Shown here: in pieces, positions 43,459 through 51,395 of the stretch | Position numbering within the stretch: the stretch's first letter is position 1 | Layout of the letters: each line of letters starts with the position of its first letter | NCBI RefSeq assembly: GCF_003946545.1 | Contig: NZ_RHOA01000002.1 | Span: forward strand, 124,001-188,000 | Direction of reading: 5' to 3' | Source: Levilactobacillus tangyuanensis | GTDB taxonomy: Bacteria > Bacillota > Bacilli > Lactobacillales > Lactobacillaceae | DNA: 64,000 nt | Notes under the pieces: model-generated | The model's input: the letters and a program-made list of their open reading frames with translations, nothing else | The model's database searches: none | What the model was told of the DNA's origin: nothing | Made by a program: the position numbers and the translations under genes

Positions 43459-43487
43459 ATTCTAGATGATAAAACAATTAAAATCAA
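43459..43487 (-). promoter_or_regulatory. Promoter of oppA copy 3
   Basis: Minus-strand TTGATT (43482-43487), 17-bp spacer starting TTAATTGTTTT, TAGAAT (43459-43464). Confidence 0.7.
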
Positions 43488-43546
43488 CCTCATTTTTTAA
43501 TAAACCAGGTAGACCAATCGTCAAAATCATTGCAAGTTGCCGGCCA

Positions 43547-43555
43547 TGTTATACT
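43547..43555 (+). promoter_or_regulatory. Extended -10 promoter of hflX
   Basis: TGTTATACT, an extended -10 (TG-N-TATACT), 16 bp before the AAAGGAGG ribosome binding site. Confidence 0.6.
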
Positions 43556-43586
43556 AGTAACAATAACTTTAAAGGAGGGTGATTCT

Positions 43587-44876
43587 TTGGAAGAAACCCC
43601 ACGAACACCAGTCATTACGATTGGTTTAAACTCTGGTCAGGCGACGTTTGACTACGCCATGACTGAACTGAAAAACCTAGTGGAGGCCAACAACATGACG
43701 GTCGTTGAAGAGATTCAACAGGCCCTCACCAAGCCCAATCCTGGGACCTACTTCGGTACTGGGAAGGTTGAAGAATTGGCCGCCATTGTGATCGATGACG
43801 GTGTCGATACCATCGTCGTCAACGATGAGCTGTCACCCAGTCAGATTCGTAACCTGGAAAAGGTCACCAAGGCCCGGATCATGGACCGCACCGGCCTCAT
43901 CCTGGAAATCTTTGCTAACCGGGCCCAGTCTCGCGAAGCCAAACTTCAGGTGCAGTTGGCCATGCTGCAATACCAACTACCCCGGCTCCACACCAGTGCT
44001 TCGCAACGGTTGGACCAACAAACCGGTAGCGGTGGCGGCGGTGGCTTCACCAACCGTGGTGCCGGTGAATCACAAACGGAAATGAGTCGGCGGACCATTC
44101 AACGGTCCATCAACCACGTTAACCATGAATTGAAGGAAATTAATCAAGCGGCAGCGACCCAACGACAACAGCGGGAGCGGAATCAATTACCTTCCGTTGC
44201 CCTAGTCGGCTATACCAATGCCGGAAAATCGACTTTAATGAATGCCCTCGTTCGGCAATTTGGGATGAATGAGGAGAAGCAGGTCTTCGTTAAGAACATG
44301 CTCTTCGCCACCCTCGACACCAGCGTTCGGCAACTCACCTTCCCCGACCAGAAGAAGATGCTCCTGAGCGATACGGTTGGGTTCGTCAGTCAGTTACCAA
44401 CGCAATTGGTGAAGGCCTTCCGCTCCACGTTGGCCGAGGCGGCCAATGCGGACCTGTTGATTCAGGTCGTTGACTACGCTGATCCCAACAAGGAAGCCAT
44501 GATGAACACCACGGAACAAACCTTACGCGATATCGGCGTAACCGATGTCCCAATGATTACGGTCTTCAACAAGGCCGACTTGACCGAAACCAACTTCCCA
44601 AGTCGTGCCGGCGACGCGTTAATTCTCTCCGCCAAGGATGCGGACTCCATCGACTTGTTGACGCAGACGATTAAGGAAAAGGTCTTTCACAACTACGTCA
44701 CGGCCACCTTTCTCGTCCCCTTCGCCAACGGGGAGGTTGTCGCCTACCTGAACGACAATGCCAATGTCCTGAGCACGGCGTATGAAGAGACGGGCACGGC
44801 CCTGAAGGTTGAACTTCAGCAGGCCGACTTCGCTCGCTTCAAGCAATACGTGGTGACGCCATCAACCAATGACTAA
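43587..44876 (+). CDS. hflX: GTPase HflX
   Basis: 429 residues. The N-terminal HflX domain (PGTYFGTGKVEELAAIV, VVNDELSPSQIRNLE, MDRTGLILEIFANRAQSREAKLQVQLAMLQYQLPRL) is followed by a Gly-rich linker (GSGGGGGFTNRG) and the G domain: G1 GYTNAGKST, G3 DTVGF, G4 NKAD. It splits or rescues ribosomes under stress. The start is TTG 43587, 8 bases after AAAGGAGG; the longer frame upstream lies over the promoter. Confidence 0.96.
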   Translation: MEETPRTPVITIGLNSGQATFDYAMTELKNLVEANNMTVVEEIQQALTKPNPGTYFGTGKVEELAAIVIDDGVDTIVVNDELSPSQIRNLEKVTKARIMDRTGLILEIFANRAQSREAKLQVQLAMLQYQLPRLHTSASQRLDQQTGSGGGGGFTNRGAGESQTEMSRRTIQRSINHVNHELKEINQAAATQRQQRERNQLPSVALVGYTNAGKSTLMNALVRQFGMNEEKQVFVKNMLFATLDTSVRQLTFPDQKKMLLSDTVGFVSQLPTQLVKAFRSTLAEAANADLLIQVVDYADPNKEAMMNTTEQTLRDIGVTDVPMITVFNKADLTETNFPSRAGDALILSAKDADSIDLLTQTIKEKVFHNYVTATFLVPFANGEVVAYLNDNANVLSTAYEETGTALKVELQQADFARFKQYVVTPSTND

Positions 44877-44893
44877 GCTTTAAATGACAAGAC

Positions 44894-44931
44894 AAAGGTC
44901 TCACGGATAATAAATTCCGTGGGACCTTTTT
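44894..44931. terminator. Terminator shared by hflX and the amino acid ABC operon
   Basis: AAAGGTCTCACGGA / TCCGTGGGACCTTTTT stem; T5 on the plus strand, with A on the other side, between convergent genes. Confidence 0.85.
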
Positions 44932-44938
44932 GCTCGTC

Positions 44939-45601
44939 TCAAGTTCTCGCCTGCCGCCGTTCCAACCAGTGGGCCAGTATCGACAACAGGAAGCAGACCG
45001 CGAAGTACAGAGCGGCCACCGCCACAAACATGGGGACGATGTAGTTGCTGTCCTGACCATAAATGATTTGCGAGCGATACAGCATCTCGGGTAAGAGAAT
45101 AATGGTTGCCAGTGACGTGTCCTTCACCAATGAGATGAATTGACTCACCAGAGCCGGAATCATCTTAACCATCGCCTGGGGTAACACAATGTGCCAGAGG
45201 GCCTGCCAATAGCTCAGGCCGTTGGCCCGGGCCCCTTCCATTTGCCCCTTGTCGATCGCCTGAATCCCGGAACGCACAATCTCCGCCAGCATGGCCGACT
45301 CGAAGATGGTCATTGCCAGGATTACCGCCACCAGAACCCCTGGCCGAATTCCCAGGTTTGGCAGGCCAAAATACGTAAAGAACAGGATTAGAATCAGTGG
45401 CAGATTCCGAATCACATCGATGATGCCACCAACAATCGCGGATAATCCCTTGATGCGGACGTACCTGACAATTCCCATGAACGATCCCAAGACAAAACTC
45501 GCTAGAATCGAGACTACGGAAACCAACAGTGTGAGGCCCAGGCCGCCGAAAAGGTAGCGGAGGTTTGCCGGCGTATAGGCCGCGATAAAGTCATGTAACA
45601 T
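44939..45601 (-). CDS. Polar amino acid ABC transporter permease, second subunit
   Basis: 220 residues with five TM helices and the HisM/GlnP EAA loop QMEGARANGLSYWQALWHIVLPQA. The N-terminal loop YTPANLRYLFGGLGLTLLVSVVSI is the usual first helix start. It forms a heterodimeric channel with the gene just upstream (12 bp apart), importing glutamine, glutamate or related amino acids. It is the last gene of a four-gene operon and is followed by a terminator. Confidence 0.92.
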   Translation of the reverse strand: MLHDFIAAYTPANLRYLFGGLGLTLLVSVVSILASFVLGSFMGIVRYVRIKGLSAIVGGIIDVIRNLPLILILFFTYFGLPNLGIRPGVLVAVILAMTIFESAMLAEIVRSGIQAIDKGQMEGARANGLSYWQALWHIVLPQAMVKMIPALVSQFISLVKDTSLATIILLPEMLYRSQIIYGQDSNYIVPMFVAVAALYFAVCFLLSILAHWLERRQART

Positions 45602-45614
45602 AGCGCTCCCCTCC

Positions 45615-46253
45615 TTAGGCCAACCGCTTTTCTAGATAACGCATGTAGGAACTAATAGGCAAGGTAATGGCCAAATACAACAGGCCAATCACGGCGTAGG
45701 TCGCCATCGTTGCCATGGAATCCGATGCGATGTTGTTCCCCTGATACATCAGGTCAAAGCCACCAACAAAGGCCAGCGTCGAAGAATTCTTAACCAAGTT
45801 CACGAATTGATTTCCCAGTGGCGGAATCACGTACCGAAACGCTTGTGGTAAGACGATGACGCGCATCGCCTGCCAGTAACTCAGGCCGTTCGCTCGGGCG
45901 CCTTCCATTTGACCAGGATCGACCGCCCGAATACCGGAACGAATCGTTTCGGCAATGAAAGCCGACGTGTACAGGGACAGCCCGATGGTTCCGGCGACAA
46001 AACCATTCAGCTTGATCACATACAGTGGCACTACCACATAGAAGAAGAGCGTGATCACCAACAAGGGAATATTGCGAAAGATTTCGATGTAGGTTCGGGC
46101 AATCCCCCGCAGCCAACGTTCTGGCGCCACTTCCAACAGTGCCACAACGGTTCCCAGTAATAGGCTGGCCGCTAACGCAATCAGGCTACAAATCAACGTT
46201 TGCCGGAGACCGACGAGCAACAGGCCCCCATAGTCATGGATAATCGCGATCAT
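45615..46253 (-). CDS. Polar amino acid ABC transporter permease, first subunit
   Basis: 212 residues with five TM helices. The EAA loop is QMEGARANGLSYWQAMRVIVLPQAFRYVIPPLGNQFVNLVKNSS, including the highly conserved P-P-L-x-N-x-F. Its ATG overlaps the binding-protein stop codon by four bases (ATGA), indicating coupling. It partners the permease encoded downstream. Confidence 0.93.
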   Translation of the reverse strand: MIAIIHDYGGLLLVGLRQTLICSLIALAASLLLGTVVALLEVAPERWLRGIARTYIEIFRNIPLLVITLFFYVVVPLYVIKLNGFVAGTIGLSLYTSAFIAETIRSGIRAVDPGQMEGARANGLSYWQAMRVIVLPQAFRYVIPPLGNQFVNLVKNSSTLAFVGGFDLMYQGNNIASDSMATMATYAVIGLLYLAITLPISSYMRYLEKRLA

Positions 46254-47086
46254 TGATGAGCCGCCTCCTCATAGTCGAACCCCTTAACATTGTGAAACCA
46301 CTTATTAATGAGTCGTTGATACTCGCCATCCTGGCGCAGGGTCACCAGGGCCTGGTCTACGGCGCGTTTAAGTGGCTGTTGTTGCTTGGCCATGGCAATC
46401 CCGTATGGCTCGGCCACAAATGTTCCCCCCGTGACCACGTATCCGGGATTTTGCAATGACAAGCCATAGAGAATGCCATTATCGGTGGTCAGCGCCTGAC
46501 CCTGACCGGACTTCAAGGCGGTCATGGCCTGCGCGTAATCCGTCAGCTGCAAGCCCTTCGCCTGCGGGGCAATTGCCAAGGCCTTTTCCACGGAGTTGGC
46601 ACCGACCACCCCAAGGATGGTCCCGTGCTGGGCATTCAAATCATGAATATTTTTAATTGAACTCCCCTTTTTCACCAACAGCGACTGACCGGCATTGAAG
46701 TACGTGCTAGAGAAGGCCACCATCTTGGCTCGCTCAGGCGTCTTGGTGACGGTGGCCATGATGGCATCGACATCCCCATTCTCCAGCATCGGCATCCGGG
46801 TGGCACTCGTCACCTGAACAAACTTCGCCCGGCCTTTTGGTCCAAGAATCTGTTTCGTAATGGCCTTAGCCAGGTCGATTTCAAAGCCCTTGATTTGATT
46901 ATCCCTGGTGTCTAGCAGGCCAAATAACCGAATGTCGGCCCGCACGCCCCAGGTCATGGTCTGAGACTTACGGTCGGCCTGCAAGACATCTTGGGCCGCC
47001 AGCGAGGGGTTCCCACATGCGCTGAGTCCGACCGTTAACCCCAATACCGCCAGCAAACTGGCTAGAAATCTTATCGTTCTTCGCAT
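46250..47086 (-). CDS. glnH: Amino acid ABC transporter substrate-binding lipoprotein
   Basis: 278 residues. The signal peptide ends in the lipobox LSAC (LTVGLSACGNPS), so the protein is lipid-anchored. The SBP_bac_3 domain shows WGVRADIRLFGLLDTRDNQIKGFEIDLAKAITKQIL, VTSATRMPMLENGDVDAIMATVTKTPERAKMVAFSSTYFNAGQSLLV, and FVAEPYGIAMAKQ. The pattern fits glutamine/glutamate binding proteins; the exact ligand is inferred. Located between the ATPase and permease genes. Confidence 0.9.
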   Translation of the reverse strand: MRRTIRFLASLLAVLGLTVGLSACGNPSLAAQDVLQADRKSQTMTWGVRADIRLFGLLDTRDNQIKGFEIDLAKAITKQILGPKGRAKFVQVTSATRMPMLENGDVDAIMATVTKTPERAKMVAFSSTYFNAGQSLLVKKGSSIKNIHDLNAQHGTILGVVGANSVEKALAIAPQAKGLQLTDYAQAMTALKSGQGQALTTDNGILYGLSLQNPGYVVTGGTFVAEPYGIAMAKQQQPLKRAVDQALVTLRQDGEYQRLINKWFHNVKGFDYEEAAHQ

Positions 47087-47099
47087 GGGTCTCCCCCCT

Positions 47100-47840
47100 C
47101 TAATGAGTCAAAATCTTACTGAGAAATTGGCGGGCCCGTTCATTAGTGGGTTGGCCGTCAAAGAACGTTTCCTTGGGATCGTCTTCCAGAATTTTCCCAT
47201 CGGTCATGAAGACGACGCGGTTGGCCACCTCACGAGCAAAGCCCATCTCATGTGTCACCACTAACATGGTCATACTGGAATCGCGGGCAATCCCCTTCAT
47301 GACCGTCAAAACATCATCAATCATTTCGGGATCGAGCGCACTCGTCGGTTCGTCAAAGAGCAAACACTTGGGATGCATGGCTAACGACCGGGCAATCGCT
47401 ATGCGTTGTTTTTGGCCGCCCGAGAGTTGGGCTGGTCGTTTGCCCGCCTGATCGACTAAGCCAACCCGGTCGAGCATGGCCATCGCTGTCTTGTGATTAT
47501 CGGTCTCATCGCGATGCAACACCAGTCGCGGTGCTAACATAATATTTTCGAGCACCGTCTTGTTGGCATACAGGTTGAAGTGTTGAAAGACCATCCCGAC
47601 ATTCTTACGAATCCGGTTAATGTCGGTGCGCTTCTCCGCCAGGTCTTGCCCGTTCACGATCAATTGGCCCTGTTGGATTGACTCCAGGCCATTGATCGTC
47701 CGAATCAAGGTCGACTTGCCCGAGCCGGACGGCCCAATCAGGACCACAGTCTCACCGGCCGCAATAGTGAGATTGATATCGGTCAGCGCGTGAAAGTTAC
47801 CATAGTATTTCTCGACATGATGAAATTCAATCATCGACAT
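47100..47840 (-). CDS. glnQ: Polar amino acid ABC transporter ATP-binding protein
   Basis: 246 residues. Walker A GPSGSGKST, Q-loop VFQHFNLYANKTVLENI (family-specific FNL), signature LSGGQKQRIAIARSLA, Walker B CLLFDEPTSALDPE, and H-loop VVTHEMGFAREVANRVVFMTDG. All these are the GlnQ/HisP type. It is the first gene of the operon glnQ-glnH-permease-permease. Upstream lies a palindromic repeat element and no recognisable operator. Confidence 0.95.
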   Translation of the reverse strand: MSMIEFHHVEKYYGNFHALTDINLTIAAGETVVLIGPSGSGKSTLIRTINGLESIQQGQLIVNGQDLAEKRTDINRIRKNVGMVFQHFNLYANKTVLENIMLAPRLVLHRDETDNHKTAMAMLDRVGLVDQAGKRPAQLSGGQKQRIAIARSLAMHPKCLLFDEPTSALDPEMIDDVLTVMKGIARDSSMTMLVVTHEMGFAREVANRVVFMTDGKILEDDPKETFFDGQPTNERARQFLSKILTH

Positions 47841-48002
47841 CGTTATCCCTCCTCAGCTAAGTCATCACCAGTGATTGCGACGGCGGTCCCGTCACTTGGG
47901 GCTATCCTAGTTGCCTAGTCAGCAACGGTCAAAGTTGGTTGCCGCATATGGTTGGTGACCGAACTATTTAAGTTAGCGGTGCCGTCGCCGGGGTACAAAA
48001 AA

Positions 48003-48117
48003 AGAGTGGGACAAAAGACGGTTAGCCGGCGAGCATTAAGGCTGCTAACCGAATAATCCTGGTCTTGGATTGTTTGGTTAGCAGTTTTAAGCGGAACCGG
48101 CTGCCTTTTGTCGCACG
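48003..48117. repeat. Long palindromic intergenic repeat, copy A
   Basis: A 115-bp irregular palindrome with four nested stems: GTGGGACAAAAG/CTTTTGTCGCAC, AGCCGG/CCGGCT, CTGCTAACC/GGTTAGCAG, and AATCC/GGATT. Loops and junctions (GAGCATTAA, TTAAGCGGA, GAAT, GTTT) are nearly identical to copy B at 59875, whereas the second and third stems differ in sequence but stay paired. On the minus strand it ends in CTCTTTTTTT, like a large terminator. It resembles ERIC-like elements in plan; I cannot name the family. Confidence 0.75.
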
Positions 48118-48140
48118 TTTCAGCCATATAAATGGATAGA

Positions 48141-48173
48141 CAAAAAAGAGTCTGGTTTTTTGTCCCAGACTCT
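48141..48173 (-). terminator. Terminator adjoining repeat copy A
   Basis: GAGTCTGG (48148-48155) and CCAGACTC (48165-48172); T6 on the minus strand. It ends the membrane-protein gene at 48195, about 20 bp away. Confidence 0.8.
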
Positions 48174-48194
48174 TTCAGCTATTATCGTTAATGA

Positions 48195-49124
48195 TTAATG
48201 GTGGTAACGAGAAGTCCGCGTCATCGGTTCGTCATCAGAAGATGACTCCCCAACGCTGGACAATTGATCGTAGCGGGCATGTCGCCCGGTCTCACGTGTC
48301 GTTGGCGTCGACTGGTCATCTGGATGTTTGTAGGCCAGTTGCACCGCCACTTCGAAGTCATTGGCTTGCTCAATCAATGAATTCCGCCCTAAGACCTTAA
48401 ATGGTCCGCCAACCAAGGTAGCATTGGCCAGATACAATTCAAACTGATCACGGACATCGGCAACGGGTTGTAACCCAACCGTGCTGACGGCCCCAACTCG
48501 TTGTGCCTCGGCCTGATTAATCCCCGCATAGACCGCCAATTGGCCGCCCTCTTGCTTCATTTCAAAATAGGGAATTAAGACGCCAGGACCCGTGGCATAC
48601 ACGGGCTTCCCATTTTGCTGGGTCTGCGCCATGATCTCACGGTCGCCAAGTCCGGAATAGTCCAGGTCTAACAATTGATGTTGTTGCAGACGCGTGGCTA
48701 AATTCTGAATGGTTGCCAGTTCGGCATCGTTTGACTTGAGCTTACCGGGCAAGATCTTCTTTTCATCAAAGTAACCATTGGCCGGAATATTACGACCCCC
48801 GCGGGCAATCTGCTTGCCCTCTTCTTCGGCTTCCTTGGGCTTGATGTGTAGCAACTTTTCAATCTTCGGCGAGATATCGAAGGGCGCCTTCTTGTCCGTA
48901 AAGTAGTACACCACATTGAGGTAGACAAAGTACAGCAGCAACAAGGCTACCGCCAGGATCAGCAACCCCCAGAATGGGTGCCCATTCTTCAGATAACGAA
49001 AGGCGATGTAGAACAAGTAAATGTCCCCCAGGAATCCCAGGATGACGTAAATCCGATTCTTAATCTTAACGTTCACGTTGATATAACCTAAGTAATGGTT
49101 AACCATATCTAAGAAACTAAGCAT
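48195..49124 (-). CDS. Conserved lactobacillary membrane protein (DUF6681-like)
   Basis: 309 residues. Two or three N-terminal TM helices (RIYVILGFLGDIYLFYIAFRYL and PFWGLLILAVALLLLYFVYLNVVYYF) are followed by a long soluble domain. That domain includes FDISPKIEKLLHIKP and NGKPVYATGPGVLIPYFEMKQEGGQLAVYAGINQAEAQRVG. The C-terminus is low-complexity and charged (SSVGESSSDDEPM). The DUF6681 assignment is from memory and tentative. It is followed, in order of transcription, by repeat copy A and preceded by a Ser-rich envelope protein gene. Confidence 0.7.
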   Translation of the reverse strand: MLSFLDMVNHYLGYINVNVKIKNRIYVILGFLGDIYLFYIAFRYLKNGHPFWGLLILAVALLLLYFVYLNVVYYFTDKKAPFDISPKIEKLLHIKPKEAEEEGKQIARGGRNIPANGYFDEKKILPGKLKSNDAELATIQNLATRLQQHQLLDLDYSGLGDREIMAQTQQNGKPVYATGPGVLIPYFEMKQEGGQLAVYAGINQAEAQRVGAVSTVGLQPVADVRDQFELYLANATLVGGPFKVLGRNSLIEQANDFEVAVQLAYKHPDDQSTPTTRETGRHARYDQLSSVGESSSDDEPMTRTSRYHH

Positions 49125-49144
49125 GTGCGATCCCCCTTTCCTGC

Positions 49145-49630
49145 TTACTGATTAGTCGTTGTATCATTCGTGGTCGTCGTGTCATGACTGTACGTCTGGG
49201 CACTCTGCGTGTCATCACTCGTGGACCCCGTCTGATCATCGGTTGTACTGCTGGATTCCGTCGACGTTGCCGGCTTCTTTGACGTTGAATTACCAGTCGT
49301 CGACCCCGTGCTGCCGTTGCCATTGGTCTTATCAGCTTCGGAAGTGGAATTAGCAGAAGAACTCTGCGTGTCCGTTGACGAACTGCTTGCCGAAGAATCA
49401 TCACTGCTACTATCCTTGCTGGAGTCAGAACTCTTCTTTTTACTATCGTCACTCTGTTTCTTGGAGTCATCCGATGAGCGATTGGAAATACTGGTGCTCG
49501 TCGTGGAGACCTTGGATGCCCCTTCGTTACTGTGGGTCACCGTGTTCGTCACCACGTTGGTTGCGCCCAGCGCCAATGCCATCGAAACGATTGCAAATGG
49601 CGTGATAAACGGCGGTGTTCGATACGCCAT
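49145..49630 (-). CDS. Ser/Thr-rich low-complexity envelope protein
   Basis: 161 residues. An N-terminal hydrophobic helix (FITPFAIVSMALALGATNVV) is followed by about 120 residues of Ser, Thr, Asp and Lys (SSDDSKKQSDDSKKKSSD). This looks like a membrane-anchored wall-spanning or glycosylatable stalk. AGGAGG precedes the ATG. It lies 20 bp upstream of the DUF6681-like membrane protein gene, so the two are probably one operon. There is no known domain and the function is unknown. Confidence 0.72.
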   Translation of the reverse strand: MAYRTPPFITPFAIVSMALALGATNVVTNTVTHSNEGASKVSTTSTSISNRSSDDSKKQSDDSKKKSSDSSKDSSSDDSSASSSSTDTQSSSANSTSEADKTNGNGSTGSTTGNSTSKKPATSTESSSTTDDQTGSTSDDTQSAQTYSHDTTTTNDTTTNQ

Positions 49631-49708
49631 GTCACATTCCTCCTAACCTTTTTTCCCTAATTAGTCTTCATTATTACACGACAATCTGAAAGAATCCCCA
49701 AAATTCTC

Positions 49709-50164
49709 TTAATTTTTAACTAAGGATTCTGTGATGCCGGCGGCCTTACAGTCGGCACAAATGCCGTACAACTCAAAGCTGTGGCCGGTGATATCGTATC
49801 CGGGCAACTGCTCGGCAAAGAAATCCATCGGGCACATCTGTAACTCGGTGACCTTGCCACAATTTTGACAGATAAAATGATGATGGTGTTGATGATGGAA
49901 GTCACACTGATACTTGACCCGGGTCCGCTCTTGCTCGGTGTTCTGTTCAACAATCCCCACCTCTTCGAATTCCTTGAGGTTACGGTAAACCGTGTTGTGA
50001 CTCATCCCTGGAAATTCTGTTCGCATGTAAGCGTCAACGGCCACGATGTCCGTGTAATGCCCCTGATTCGTCAACAAAAATTCCAATAGGGCGTGGCGTT
50101 GTTTCGTTATTTTAAGTTTGTTTTGTTTCAAAATATCTACGGCGGCGATTAATGTTTCTGCCAT
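49709..50164 (-). CDS. Fur family transcriptional regulator (Fur/Zur/PerR)
   Basis: 151 residues. The N-terminal winged helix (LKITKQRHALLEFLL, then MSHNTVYRNLKEFEEVGIV) and the metal-binding dimerisation domain are present. HHQHHHHFICQNCGKV gives the metal-site histidines and the first CxxC, and GICADC the second CxxC structural zinc site. It binds Fe, Zn or Mn and represses target genes; which of the three cannot be decided here. Spacing to the kinase-like gene upstream is 54 bp, so it may be co-transcribed. Confidence 0.9.
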   Translation of the reverse strand: MAETLIAAVDILKQNKLKITKQRHALLEFLLTNQGHYTDIVAVDAYMRTEFPGMSHNTVYRNLKEFEEVGIVEQNTEQERTRVKYQCDFHHQHHHHFICQNCGKVTELQMCPMDFFAEQLPGYDITGHSFELYGICADCKAAGITESLVKN

Positions 50165-50218
50165 GGTCAGGATTGACCTCCTTTGCTCTGGTCCAAATTC
50201 CTAGTTAGTTTAGCACAC

Positions 50219-50806
50219 TTACCGCAAAACACCACTATCAGCCGTCTCTCCCCGCTGGAGGCTCGTCATCAGGTCATCCAGCTTGAGTTGCGTTTGTTGC
50301 CAATGGTCATTGTTTAATTGAATGGCGCGTCCCCGTAAGGCGATGGGCATCGTCAGGTCACGACGGTATTCCGGGCTAGCGAAGCGCTTTTCCATCATAT
50401 CCTCATCGTCGCCCCGCTTGGTCAACCGACTGGCCAATTGCTCGGTCTCGGAGACCGTCAGAAAGATGATGACCGCCTGATCGCCCAGCTCTTCGGCATA
50501 GGTGATGGCCCCCTTGGTATCTAAGACAATGGCGGCAAAGGGCGCTCGCTTGAACCCGGCCGCGATTCCCTCTCGCGAGGAACCATAATGATAACCTGAA
50601 TAAACCACCGATTCAAGGTAGTGATTTTGCTTAAAGCTGTCGTCGTCTTCGAAATAATAGTCCTGGCCATCAACCTCGCCCTGCCGTGGTGGCCGGGTGG
50701 TATGGGTAATAATCTTCGTAACGGGATAATGGCTCACCAAATAATCTTGAACGGTGGTCTTACCGGTCCCCGTTGCCCCGGTGATAACTAAAACTTTAGG
50801 ATTCAT
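50219..50806 (-). CDS. Guanylate-kinase-like P-loop protein
   Basis: 195 residues. P-loop GATGTGKTT near the N-terminus, then THTTRPPRQGEVDGQDYYF, which is the GMP-binding block of guanylate kinases, and a YSGYHYGSSREGI segment as in Gmk. The rest (LASRLTKRGDDEDMMEKR) also fits. As a second gene besides the housekeeping gmk it may act on another nucleotide. It overlaps the Nudix gene by 11 bases, so the two enzymes are translationally coupled. Confidence 0.82.
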   Translation of the reverse strand: MNPKVLVITGATGTGKTTVQDYLVSHYPVTKIITHTTRPPRQGEVDGQDYYFEDDDSFKQNHYLESVVYSGYHYGSSREGIAAGFKRAPFAAIVLDTKGAITYAEELGDQAVIIFLTVSETEQLASRLTKRGDDEDMMEKRFASPEYRRDLTMPIALRGRAIQLNNDHWQQTQLKLDDLMTSLQRGETADSGVLR

Positions 50807-51224
50807 GTGGTGTCGCTCCCGTCAAATAGTGGTTCGCCTGGTCTAACAGGTCCTTTAGGTTATCGTATGTTAGCCGTTCACGAGCCGCCGCGTAATCAAA
50901 CCAGCCAAACTGACTAATCTCAATCTGTTGCCGTTCAATCGTCACATTGGCCGGAACCTTCGCGGTGTAAAGCACCACGTGTTTGTGATGGCCATTCGCC
51001 ATGTCATAGTCGACCGTTGCTTGGAAGCTTTCATCCACGGTCACGTTGAGTGCCGTCTCTTCCCGAATTTCCCGTACTGCTGTCTCGACATCGGTCTCGG
51101 TGCCTTCCACGTGTCCCTTGGGGAATCCCCAGAAGTCACTGGTGGCGCTCTTTAATAGTAAATACTCCGGCGTGTTCCCATTCAAACGATAAACCACTGC
51201 GCCGCTGGCATTCTCGGTAATCAT
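50796..51224 (-). CDS. Nudix hydrolase (Ap4A-hydrolase-like)
   Basis: 142 residues. The Nudix box is GHVEGTETDVETAVREIREETAL, matching G-x5-E-x7-R-E-x-x-E-E with Ala in place of the last Gly. WGFPKGHVE before the box and the short length are typical of bis(5'-nucleosyl)-tetraphosphatases. It hydrolyses nucleoside diphosphate-linked compounds such as Ap4A. It is coupled to the guanylate-kinase-like gene, suggesting nucleotide-pool housekeeping. The exact substrate is inferred. Confidence 0.87.
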   Translation of the reverse strand: MITENASGAVVYRLNGNTPEYLLLKSATSDFWGFPKGHVEGTETDVETAVREIREETALNVTVDESFQATVDYDMANGHHKHVVLYTAKVPANVTIERQQIEISQFGWFDYAAARERLTYDNLKDLLDQANHYLTGATPHES

Positions 51225-51330
51225 GATTAATGGCCTCCTCTAATAAAACCTACTCGATCTATTTTAAAACGAAATGAGGAGTAAGGGCTAGTCTTTCGCA
51301 AACTTTTGGCAAAACACCCCCCAACTCTCA

Positions 51331-51360
51331 TTGACTTTTAATTTAAGTCTAGGGTACACT
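51331..51360 (+). promoter_or_regulatory. Promoter of the permease-pepX unit
   Basis: TTGACT (51331-51336), 18-bp spacer, TACACT (51355-51360), about 35 bp before the start codon. Ribosome binding site AAGGAGG. Confidence 0.65.
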
Positions 51361-51395
51361 ATCCGAGATATGACCATTTATTAAGGAGGCTTTTT

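Noticed and set aside
47940-48000. GGCGACGGCACCGCTAAC on the minus strand upstream of glnQ, reminiscent of a T-box core
   Set aside because: The AGGGTGG-x-ACCGCG consensus is not met, and no specifier loop, stem I or terminator of T-box type follows.
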